Positions 15,247 to 22,253 of a DNA stretch of 24,300 bases are shown here, one piece after another. The stretch is taken from positions 1 to 24,300 of the forward strand of contig JBAXYJ010000011.1 in assembly GCA_041670885.1 (NCBI GenBank). Reading direction: 5' to 3'. Each line of letters starts with the position of its first letter. Position 1 is the first letter of the stretch. A program made the translations under genes and the position numbers. The notes under the pieces are model-generated. The model worked only from the letters and a program-made list of their open reading frames with translations. It was not told the origin of the DNA and searched no databases. The stretch is from JAJBWD01 sp041670885 (GTDB taxonomy: Bacteria > Bacillota > Clostridia > Clostridiales > Clostridiaceae).

Positions 15247-16503
15247 ATGAGAGAAAGAAAAAAAATAAAAGTTAAACCTAAATTTTACATATTTCTAACT
15301 TTATTTATCCTGCTTATTATTGGAGGAATAGTATTTGGCGTCTATAGGTATCTATTAAGTTTAACAAACAAATCTTCAGGATATAATGGCCAAACTGTAA
15401 TAACAAAAGAGGTAAAAAAGGATGGCCCGGTTAATATTCTTCTTATGGGTGTAGATATTGGGGATCCTCAATCAAAAAGTGCCAATGACCCTAAAAGAAC
15501 AGACACTTTAATGCTTTTGAATTATAATCCAAATACAAAATCAGCTAATATATTATCAATTCCAAGAGATACATTGATTAAAATAAATGGCAAAAACCAA
15601 AAAATAAATAATGCTCATGCCATAAATGGCATTCAGGGAGCTATAGATGCTGTTGAAAAGCTGCTGGAGGTAGATGTAAACTACTATGCCAAATTAAATT
15701 ATGAAGGCTTCAGAAAGCTAATAGACTCAATAGGCGGAGTAGATATAACTATACCATATGAGATGGATTATGATGATGCAGGTCAGAATCTTCATATTCA
15801 TTTTAAAAAGGGAGAGACGGTTCATTTAGATGGAGCTAAGGCTGAAGAGTATTTCAGATGGAGAAAGAATAACGATGGAAAGGGAGGCTTTGCCACAGGT
15901 GATTTAGGCAGAATTGACAATCAGCATGATTTTATAAGTAAAGTAATAGACAAAATAAAATCACCCTCAATAATATTTAAACTAGGTGGCATACTAAAAA
16001 GTATTCCTGAATTTGTTGAGACAAATATGGAACCTGTAAGTATTATAAAATACGGATATATTGTAGCAAAATTAGGCTCCTCCAACATAAAAATGGAAAC
16101 AATAAAGTCAACTCCTGAGTATATTGATAAAATATCCTATGTTATATATGAACCGGATAAAAATAAGGAAATATTAGCACCATTTAGAGAAGAAGGCATA
16201 GGTACATCTGAGAATAAGACTTTATCTATAGATAAGAAAACTGTTAAAGTAATGATTGAAAATGGAACAGGTACACAAGGCTTAGCAGCAGATGTAAAGG
16301 AAAAACTGGAAAATAAAGGCTATAAAAACGTAACCACAGGTAATGCAGCTGCAGCTGAAACATCAAAAGTTACAGCCTATAATATGGATGAAGATATTAA
16401 TCTGATTTTAGCAGATGAATTTGGTATATCAAATGTTGATGTACTTCAGTCAAGTAATAGCCAATATGATATAGTGATCATATTAGGCAGTGATTATAAA
16501 TAG
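15247..16503 (+). CDS. LytR-CpsA-Psr family cell-wall glycopolymer transferase
   Basis: LCP enzymes transfer lipid-linked glycopolymers, such as teichoic acids, onto peptidoglycan at the outer membrane face. A single membrane segment lies at about 12-35. The LCP domain follows (NILLMGVD, RTDTLMLL, LSIPRDT, and the later arginine-rich YFRWRKNN). A LytR_C domain is at about 330-418 (VMIENGTGTQGLAADV onward). At 418 residues it is a complete two-domain member. It starts 4 bases after yqeK with AAGGTG as binding site. In most Firmicutes the next gene is rsfS; here it is ridA. Confidence 0.92.
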   Translation: MRERKKIKVKPKFYIFLTLFILLIIGGIVFGVYRYLLSLTNKSSGYNGQTVITKEVKKDGPVNILLMGVDIGDPQSKSANDPKRTDTLMLLNYNPNTKSANILSIPRDTLIKINGKNQKINNAHAINGIQGAIDAVEKLLEVDVNYYAKLNYEGFRKLIDSIGGVDITIPYEMDYDDAGQNLHIHFKKGETVHLDGAKAEEYFRWRKNNDGKGGFATGDLGRIDNQHDFISKVIDKIKSPSIIFKLGGILKSIPEFVETNMEPVSIIKYGYIVAKLGSSNIKMETIKSTPEYIDKISYVIYEPDKNKEILAPFREEGIGTSENKTLSIDKKTVKVMIENGTGTQGLAADVKEKLENKGYKNVTTGNAAAAETSKVTAYNMDEDINLILADEFGISNVDVLQSSNSQYDIVIILGSDYK

Positions 16504-16514
16504 GAGGGGATTAG

Positions 16515-16898
16515 ATGAAAGAAATAATATATACAAAAGAAGCCCCTGCTGCAATAGGATCATATTCTCAGGGAATTAATATAGGAAATCTTATTTTTAC
16601 ATCAGGTCAGATACCTATAGACCCTGAAAATGGCCAGATGGTTACAGGTGATATAAAAAAAGCGGCTGAGAGATGTATTCTTAATTTAAAAGCAGTACTA
16701 AAAGCAGCAGACTCTTCTTTGATGAATGTGATTAAGACCACAGTGTTTATTAAAAACATGGATGATTTTGCAGCTGTAAACCAGGTTTATAGCGAGTATT
16801 TTACAGAAAATTATCCTGCCAGATCCTTTGTTGAGGTTTCTCGCCTTCCGAAAGATGCTCTGGTTGAGATTGAAGCTATAGCTAAAGTAAATGAATAA
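16515..16898 (+). CDS. ridA: RidA family enamine/imine deaminase
   Basis: RidA hydrolyses reactive 2-aminoacrylate and related imines made by PLP enzymes, protecting those enzymes. The family features are present: IGSYSQGI near the N terminus, FTSGQIP, and the C-terminal PARSFVEVSRLPKDALVEIE, which contains the carboxylate-binding arginine. The 127-residue length is usual. AGGAGGGG precedes the ATG. It overlaps the next gene by 8 bases. Its position where rsfS is expected looks like a lineage-specific rearrangement. Confidence 0.94.
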   Translation: MKEIIYTKEAPAAIGSYSQGINIGNLIFTSGQIPIDPENGQMVTGDIKKAAERCILNLKAVLKAADSSLMNVIKTTVFIKNMDDFAAVNQVYSEYFTENYPARSFVEVSRLPKDALVEIEAIAKVNE

Positions 16899-17781
16899 TA
16901 TACTTACATATAAAGCTTTGAACTTGGACAAAAAAACCAAGCTCAGAGCTTATTTAAAGAGAGAAAAACAAATATCCACCAGGTTCTTGATAAGCGCAGG
17001 AAGAGAAGAAAGAATAAAAGTAAATGGAAAAAAGGAAAAACTAAATTATATGCTAAGTGAGGGAGATATTATAGAAATTGAGCTTCAAAGAGAAGAGACT
17101 CAGGATATAGAGCCGGTTAAAATGGAGCTTTCTATAGTATACGAGGATCAGGATATTTTAATAATAAATAAACCGCCATTTATTGTAGTCCATCCAACTA
17201 AAAATTATCAGACAAATACTCTTTCTAATGGAATAATATATTATTTCAGGCATAAGGGAGAAGACACCATAGTCCGCCTTGTATCAAGACTTGATATGAA
17301 TACATCGGGACTAATTGTAGTTGCAAAAAATCAATTTACTCACATGGCGATGGCAAGAGATAAGGCTTCCTTCCAAAAGACTTATCTGGCAGTTGTTCAT
17401 AATAAAATGAAAGAAAAAGAAGGATTAATTGACCTTCCAATTCTTAAAGAAGAAATCGGGGTAAAGAGAATAGTAAGTCCTGAAGGACAAGAGAGTAAAA
17501 CAATGTATAAGGTAATTGAGGAATATGACAATTCTTCACTTATTGAGCTGAGGCTTCTTACAGGAAGGACCCACCAGATAAGAGTTCATTTAACCCACTT
17601 TGGCTGTCCTATATATGGAGATGACCTTTATGGAGATAATGATGAAGGATATATTAAAAGGCAGGCTCTCCATGCGGCAAAGATAGAATTCAACCATCCA
17701 AGGACACTTGAAAGAATGAAATTTGAAGCAACCGTTCCTGAGGATATACAAAACTTAATAAATAAATTAAGGCGTCCTTAG
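16891..17781 (+). CDS. RluA-family pseudouridine synthase (RluD-like)
   Basis: The enzyme isomerises specific uridines in rRNA or tRNA. An N-terminal S4 RNA-binding domain (about 15-75) precedes the catalytic domain. The catalytic aspartate is D135 in RLDMNTSG, and the later RTHQIRVHL motif closes the active site. The domain layout is that of RluD and its Firmicutes relatives; which uridine is modified cannot be read from sequence. The start overlaps ridA by 8 bases. The stop codon lies inside a terminator. Confidence 0.93.
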   Translation: MNNILTYKALNLDKKTKLRAYLKREKQISTRFLISAGREERIKVNGKKEKLNYMLSEGDIIEIELQREETQDIEPVKMELSIVYEDQDILIINKPPFIVVHPTKNYQTNTLSNGIIYYFRHKGEDTIVRLVSRLDMNTSGLIVVAKNQFTHMAMARDKASFQKTYLAVVHNKMKEKEGLIDLPILKEEIGVKRIVSPEGQESKTMYKVIEEYDNSSLIELRLLTGRTHQIRVHLTHFGCPIYGDDLYGDNDEGYIKRQALHAAKIEFNHPRTLERMKFEATVPEDIQNLINKLRRP

Positions 17782-17795
17782 GACGCCTTTTATTT
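17769..17795 (+). terminator. Intrinsic terminator overlapping the pseudouridine synthase stop codon
   Basis: A 9-bp perfect stem, AAGGCGTCC (17769-17777) with GGACGCCTT (17781-17789), has a TTA loop and runs into TTTATTT. The stop codon is part of the loop and right arm. The terminator closes the obg-to-pseudouridine-synthase cluster. It may also stop the convergent transcript from dacF, though its T-run on that side is weak. Confidence 0.87.
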
Positions 17796-17838
17796 ACCTT
17801 TGGCCGTCAACAAATGATAAATTATATAACTCATTTTT

Positions 17839-19083
17839 TTATCTATATTTTGATTTATATTTTTTACTCCTCTTTCTATTACAGAATCTTATGACAAGCG
17901 CTGCTGTCAATAGTGCTAAAAATATGTAGAGAATAAATAATAATATGTTTTTTAAATAAGAGAAGGTCTGTTTAACAGCTGCTGCAGCCTTTTTTAATAT
18001 GTGATCCTTAGAACTTTTTAAGAAAACCTGTCCAATATCATTCCCTTTATATACTATGGAAGCGTTTAGTATATTATCCTGTTTTGTAAATGACTTATCC
18101 CTTAAATCCTGTTCTATTACATTTAGCTTAGGAATTTCAGTGTTCCCTTTTTCTCTTGTATAATAAAAATCTGAACTTGCTGTAAGAGGGAAATCTTGGT
18201 TATCTATTTTAATTGAGGATACTATATCCCCCTTTGAAAAAAGCTTTATCTTTTCAAAATTGTTAAATCCATATTCAAATAGTGCTATTGATTCAGGGTA
18301 ATATGTTTTTGTATTTTCATGAAGAATAACACAAATAAGGTTCCTGTCACCTTTCTTAGCATAAGATATATAAGAAAATCTTGATTCTATTGTATATCCG
18401 GTCTTTCCTGCCTGAGCATAGGGGTAAAAGTAGCTGCTGTATTTTTGAATTAATTTATTTTCATTCCATAAAGGCCTGGGCAGAGGCTGCTTATTAGTAG
18501 CTGCAATTTGATAGCTTTGAGTTTTTGATATCTCCATATACTCTTTATGCTTAATAAGTTCTCTCATAATAAGTGCCAGGTCATAGGCTGAAGTTTTATG
18601 ATTTGAATTAAAAAGGCCGCAGGGGTTAATAAAATTTGTGTTTTTAGCTCCCAGCTCTTTTGCTCTTTTATTCATCATTTTTGCAAAAGCCTCCGGAGAT
18701 CCTGCTATATGGGTAGCTAATGCTCCGGCACAATCATTTCCGGATGCTAATATAAGGCCGTAAAGCAAATCCTTAACCTTTATTTTTTCACCCTCTCTGA
18801 TGTATATCTTTGAGCCATCCTCTAAAGGTGACCGGCTGTCAACAATTACTTCATCATCCAAACTGCAGTTTTCCAGTGTAAGAAGAGCTGTCATTGTTTT
18901 AGTGACTGAGGCTGGTGGGTAAGCTTTATCAATATTTTTGCTATAAAGAATTTTGCCTGTATCAGCATCCATCAAAATGGCACCATCTGCCAAAACAACG
19001 GGAGGCTTAGCATTTGCCCATACAGACTGGGGAATAAAAATTATTATTGCAAATATTACAAATGTAAATAGTATCCTTTTCAT
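17839..19083 (-). CDS. dacF: D-alanyl-D-alanine carboxypeptidase (PBP5/DacF type)
   Basis: This low-molecular-weight penicillin-binding protein trims the terminal D-alanine from peptidoglycan stem peptides. I chose the ATG at 19083: GGAGGAG lies just upstream, and an earlier in-frame ATG at 19101 would place that binding site inside the gene. The 414-residue protein has a signal peptide (1-25, ending VWANA). Its catalytic motifs are SVTK at 59-62, SGN at 114-116 and KTG at 227-229. A PBP5-type C-terminal domain and a C-terminal membrane segment near 375-402 with a basic tail follow. It converges on the pseudouridine synthase gene and diverges from comEA. DacF versus DacA or DacB is uncertain. 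Confidence 0.9.
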   Translation of the reverse strand: MKRILFTFVIFAIIIFIPQSVWANAKPPVVLADGAILMDADTGKILYSKNIDKAYPPASVTKTMTALLTLENCSLDDEVIVDSRSPLEDGSKIYIREGEKIKVKDLLYGLILASGNDCAGALATHIAGSPEAFAKMMNKRAKELGAKNTNFINPCGLFNSNHKTSAYDLALIMRELIKHKEYMEISKTQSYQIAATNKQPLPRPLWNENKLIQKYSSYFYPYAQAGKTGYTIESRFSYISYAKKGDRNLICVILHENTKTYYPESIALFEYGFNNFEKIKLFSKGDIVSSIKIDNQDFPLTASSDFYYTREKGNTEIPKLNVIEQDLRDKSFTKQDNILNASIVYKGNDIGQVFLKSSKDHILKKAAAAVKQTFSYLKNILLFILYIFLALLTAALVIRFCNRKRSKKYKSKYR

Positions 19084-19112
19084 TGTCTCCTCCAAATACA
19101 AGATATATTTAA

Positions 19113-19141
19113 ATTATAACAGAAATATTTTAGATATTGTA
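19113..19141 (-). promoter_or_regulatory. Candidate promoter of the carboxypeptidase gene
   Basis: Read on the - strand, a perfect extended -10 box TGTTATAAT (19121-19113) lies 29 bases upstream of the start codon. The -35 position 17 bases away reads TACAAT, which is weak; a better TTGACT is 22 bases away, too far. An extended -10 can compensate. A forespore sigma factor cannot be excluded. Confidence 0.45.
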
Positions 19142-19168
19142 GTCAATAATTAAATTGGAGGGATAAAA

Positions 19169-19723
19169 ATGAAGAAATATAGTAAAATTATAGGATCGAT
19201 TGTAATAATATTTGTAATTATTATTTTTTTGTTTATTGGATATAAAAATTCTGATAAAGAAGAGGATAGTTCCCAGGTACTAATCGAAAGCAGCCAGCAG
19301 GAAAAAAAGGAAATAAAAGCATATATTGTAGGAGAAGTAAAAAAGCCGGGAGTATATTCCCTTACAGAAGGAGACAGGGTAGAAAATATTATAAATAAAG
19401 CAGGAGGCTTTACTGACACAGCTGACATGTCATCAATTAATTTAGCCCAGCTTGTATCAGATCAGATGAAGATTATCGTAAACAAAAAGGGAGCTGCTGC
19501 CAGTATATCAAGCTCCCAAAATAGTGACGGTAAGATAAGCATAAACCAGGCAGACAAAGAGCAGCTTAAAAAAGTTCCCGGGATAGGCGACGTTACAGCT
19601 CAAAAGATAATTGATTACAGAGAAAAAAATGGAGGCTTTAAAAGCATAGATGAACTTAAAAAAATAGACAGAATAGGAGATAAAACCTATAACAAGATAA
19701 AGGATTACTTTATTTTATGGTAG
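19169..19723 (+). CDS. comEA: ComEA-like DNA-binding protein (SLBB and helix-hairpin-helix)
   Basis: ComEA binds double-stranded DNA outside the membrane during natural transformation. The 184-residue protein has a membrane anchor at about 7-24 and an SLBB domain at about 48-105 (AYIVGEVKKPGVYSL). Tandem helix-hairpin-helix motifs lie at 124-184 (INQADKEQLKKVPGIGDVTAQ, then IDELKKIDRIGDKTY). TTGGAGGG precedes the ATG. The usual partners comEC and comEB are not next to it in this window, so competence cannot be concluded. It may be an orphan DNA-binding exoprotein. Confidence 0.88.
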   Translation: MKKYSKIIGSIVIIFVIIIFLFIGYKNSDKEEDSSQVLIESSQQEKKEIKAYIVGEVKKPGVYSLTEGDRVENIINKAGGFTDTADMSSINLAQLVSDQMKIIVNKKGAAASISSSQNSDGKISINQADKEQLKKVPGIGDVTAQKIIDYREKNGGFKSIDELKKIDRIGDKTYNKIKDYFILW

Positions 19724-19740
19724 TTTAATTATATAATAGA

Positions 19741-19797
19741 GGAAATTACATAATTATCTTTAAGTTGAAAAATAAATTTTAAAATTATGTAATTTCC
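19741..19797 (+). repeat. Palindromic intergenic repeat, shortened copy E
   Basis: The 57-bp unit has perfect 15-base inverted ends, GGAAATTACATAATT (19741-19755) and AATTATGTAATTTCC (19783-19797). Between them lies only the right half of the family (TTTAAGTTGAAAAAT, then AAATTTT), so it is an internal deletion derivative. A TATAAT-like sequence flanks it on both sides in inverted orientation. It sits 28 bases before selD and could form a hairpin in a comEA-selD transcript. Confidence 0.78.
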
Positions 19798-19825
19798 TAT
19801 TATAATAAACGTAGGAGGTGAGAGC

Positions 19826-20854
19826 ATGATAAAAAGATTAACAGAGTTATCAAGAACCTCTGGGTGAGCTGCTAAAATAGGGCCGGAGACCCTTTCAGAG
19901 ATACTAGGCAAATTACCAGAGATGAAGGACAGGGCATTGTTAGTGGGAACAGAATCCTCAGATGATGCAGCTGTATACAAATTAACAGAGGATATAGCTC
20001 TCATTGAGACACTGGATTTTTTTACTCCTGTAGTAGATGATCCTTATACTTTTGGGCAGATAGCAGCAGCTAATTCACTTAGCGATATATATGCCATGGG
20101 GGGAGAGCCAAAGGTTGCTCTCAATATAGTCTGCTTTCCAGCCTGTCTTCCTATAGATGTTTTATCTCACATTTTAAGAGGTGGAGCAGATAAGGTTATA
20201 GAAGCAGGAGCAGTAGTAGTAGGAGGACATACGGTAGATGATAATGAGCCTAAATATGGTCTTTCTGTTACAGGAATTGTAAATCCAAACAAAATACTAA
20301 AAAATAATACTGCAAAAGAAGGAGACCTTCTAATCCTTACCAAGCCTGTTGGTATTGGCATAATAAATACAGCAATAAAAGGAGAACTGGCATCTCCTGA
20401 GGCTTATAAAAAAGCAGTTCATGTTATGACAACCTTAAATAAATATGCGTTTTTAAAGGTTAAGGATTTAGATATAAATTCCTGCACTGACGTAACCGGT
20501 TTTGGACTTATGGGACACCTTTATGAAATGGCAGCAGGAAGTATGCATTCAATAAATATATATAAAAATAGAGTTCCGGTAATTTCAGAGGCTATAGAAT
20601 ATGCAAAAATGGGACTGGTACCGGCTGGAACATATAAAAATAAAAGCTATTTAGATGGAAAATACTCATTATCAGGAGTTGAAGAGTATATGGAGGACAT
20701 ATTATTTGATCCTCAGACTTCAGGAGGACTCATTCTTTCAATGAGTGAGATCGATGCCATGAAAGCCATGGCTGCTTTAAAGGAGCTTGATTTGAAATCA
20801 GCCATAATAGGTGAGGTAACAGCTCTAAAGGATAAATATTTATATGTAAAATAA
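19826..20854 (+). CDS. selD: Selenide, water dikinase SelD with selenocysteine (TGA readthrough)
   Basis: SelD makes selenophosphate, the selenium donor for selenocysteine, from selenide and ATP. The frame opens at the ATG at 19826 behind AGGAGGTG and meets TGA at 19865-19867, codon 14, in the context SG-U-AAKIGP. This is the position of the catalytic Cys17 in E. coli SelD, with the essential lysine three residues later. After the TGA the frame stays open to 20854, giving 342 residues, the normal length. Metal-binding aspartates are seen at D47 (DDAAVY) and D64 (LDFFTPVVD). A hairpin follows the TGA. A start at the ATG at 19922 would remove the active site and has no good binding site. Confidence 0.94.
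19865..19899 (+). promoter_or_regulatory. SECIS-like hairpin after the selD TGA codon
   Basis: Bacterial SECIS elements are hairpins inside the reading frame just after the UGA, bound by SelB. Here AGGG (19879-19882) pairs with CCCT (19890-19893), extended by A/T pairs around a bulged T. The 7-base loop holds GG. The loop starts 15 bases after the TGA, close to the spacing in E. coli fdhF. Folding was done by eye. Confidence 0.6.
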
Positions 20855-20863
20855 GGAGAAAAA

Positions 20864-22252
20864 ATGAATAAAAATTCTCTTAAAAAAATTCCAAAAATGG
20901 ATCAGCTTTTAAACAGATTTGAGGTAATAGAAGAGCTTAATAAAACTAAAAGAGTTTATGTTATTGAAGCTTTAAGGGAAGCCTTAGAAGAGATAAGAGA
21001 AGCAATACTCAGCGAAAAAACAGATGAATTTAAAGAAGAGGATATTTTAGATTCATTTTACAGAATTTTAAAATCAAAAAAGTCAGACAGGCTAAAAAGA
21101 GTTATTAATTGCACAGGAGTTGTGGTTCACACAAATCTTGGCAGATCAATATTATCAAAGAAGGCAGCTCTTAAGGTATCTGAGATAGCATCCTCCTACA
21201 ATAATCTGGAATATGATTTAAAGGCAGGTGAAAGAGGAGAAAGGTATTCTCATATTGAGGATATTATAAAAAGATTAACAGGTGCAGAAGCAGCTCTCGT
21301 AGTAAATAATAATGCAGCTGCTGTCATGCTGGCTTTAAATACTGTATGCAGCGGAAAAGAGGCTGTAGTTTCAAGAGGCCAGCTGGTTGAAATAGGAGGT
21401 TCCTTCAGGATACCGGAGGTAATGAAGCTGTCAGGCACCATATTAAGAGAAGTTGGAACTACAAACAGAACCCATAAAAATGATTATATAGATGCAATAA
21501 ACGAAAACACAGCAGCACTTCTTAAGGTTCATACCTCAAATTATAGGATACTGGGCTTTACGCTGGAGCCGTCTATTGAAGAAATAGTTGAAATAGGAAA
21601 AGAAAATAATATATCGGTAATTGAAGACATAGGAAGCGGCACACTGCTTGATATGTCAAAGTTTGGACTTCCTGAAGAGCCAACTGTTATTGAAAGCATA
21701 AAAAAGGGAATTGATATAGTTACCTTTTCCGGAGATAAGCTTTTAGGAGGACCTCAGGCAGGAATAATTGTGGGAAAGAAAGACTTAATTGACAAGATGA
21801 AGAAAAATCAGCTGCTCAGGGCATTAAGGGTTGATAAGATGACACTTAGTGCCTTAGAGGCTACGCTGACAGAGTATTTAGAGGAAAAGGATGCAATAGA
21901 TAATATACCTACCCTTAAAATGCTTGTTATAAGCTATGAGGATTTAAATAAACGTGCTGTAAGTTTAAAGAGAAGGCTTTCAAAAATTGATGGACTCTCC
22001 ATAAAACTTACGGATGATTTTTCAACCGTAGGGGGAGGGTCTATGCCTTTATCTAAAATAAAATCCAGAGTACTTTCTATATCTTATGGTAAAATGTCTG
22101 CTGATAAGTTAGAGAATAAACTTAGGGAAAATAATGTTCCCATTATTGTGAGAATTAATGAAGATAAGGTAATTATGGATATAAGAACAGTTCAGGACAG
22201 GGACTTTACTGATATTTATAACGCTTTTCTTAATATCAGCAGAGGAGTTTAG
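20864..22252 (+). CDS. selA: L-seryl-tRNA(Sec) selenium transferase
   Basis: SelA is a PLP enzyme that converts seryl-tRNA-Sec to selenocysteinyl-tRNA-Sec using selenophosphate. The PLP lysine is K292 in FSGDKLLGGPQAG. Other landmarks are INCTGVVVHTNLGRS near 85, the AGERGERYSHIE phosphate and tRNA region, and IEDIGSG before the lysine. The 462-residue length is usual for the decameric bacterial enzyme. AAGGAGAA precedes the ATG. It begins 9 bases after selD and ends 1 base before selB, so the three genes form one operon. Confidence 0.97.
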   Translation: MNKNSLKKIPKMDQLLNRFEVIEELNKTKRVYVIEALREALEEIREAILSEKTDEFKEEDILDSFYRILKSKKSDRLKRVINCTGVVVHTNLGRSILSKKAALKVSEIASSYNNLEYDLKAGERGERYSHIEDIIKRLTGAEAALVVNNNAAAVMLALNTVCSGKEAVVSRGQLVEIGGSFRIPEVMKLSGTILREVGTTNRTHKNDYIDAINENTAALLKVHTSNYRILGFTLEPSIEEIVEIGKENNISVIEDIGSGTLLDMSKFGLPEEPTVIESIKKGIDIVTFSGDKLLGGPQAGIIVGKKDLIDKMKKNQLLRALRVDKMTLSALEATLTEYLEEKDAIDNIPTLKMLVISYEDLNKRAVSLKRRLSKIDGLSIKLTDDFSTVGGGSMPLSKIKSRVLSISYGKMSADKLENKLRENNVPIIVRINEDKVIMDIRTVQDRDFTDIYNAFLNISRGV

Positions 22253-22253
22253 A

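Noticed and set aside
19084..19101. Carboxypeptidase start at the ATG at 19101
   Set aside because: It would put the GGAGGAG binding site within the coding sequence and add six residues before a normal signal peptide.
19922..20854. SelD starting at 19922 as an N-terminally shortened protein, or selD as a pseudogene
   Set aside because: The upstream frame carries a strong binding site, conserved SelD residues on both sides of the TGA, and a SECIS-like hairpin, next to the full Sec machinery.
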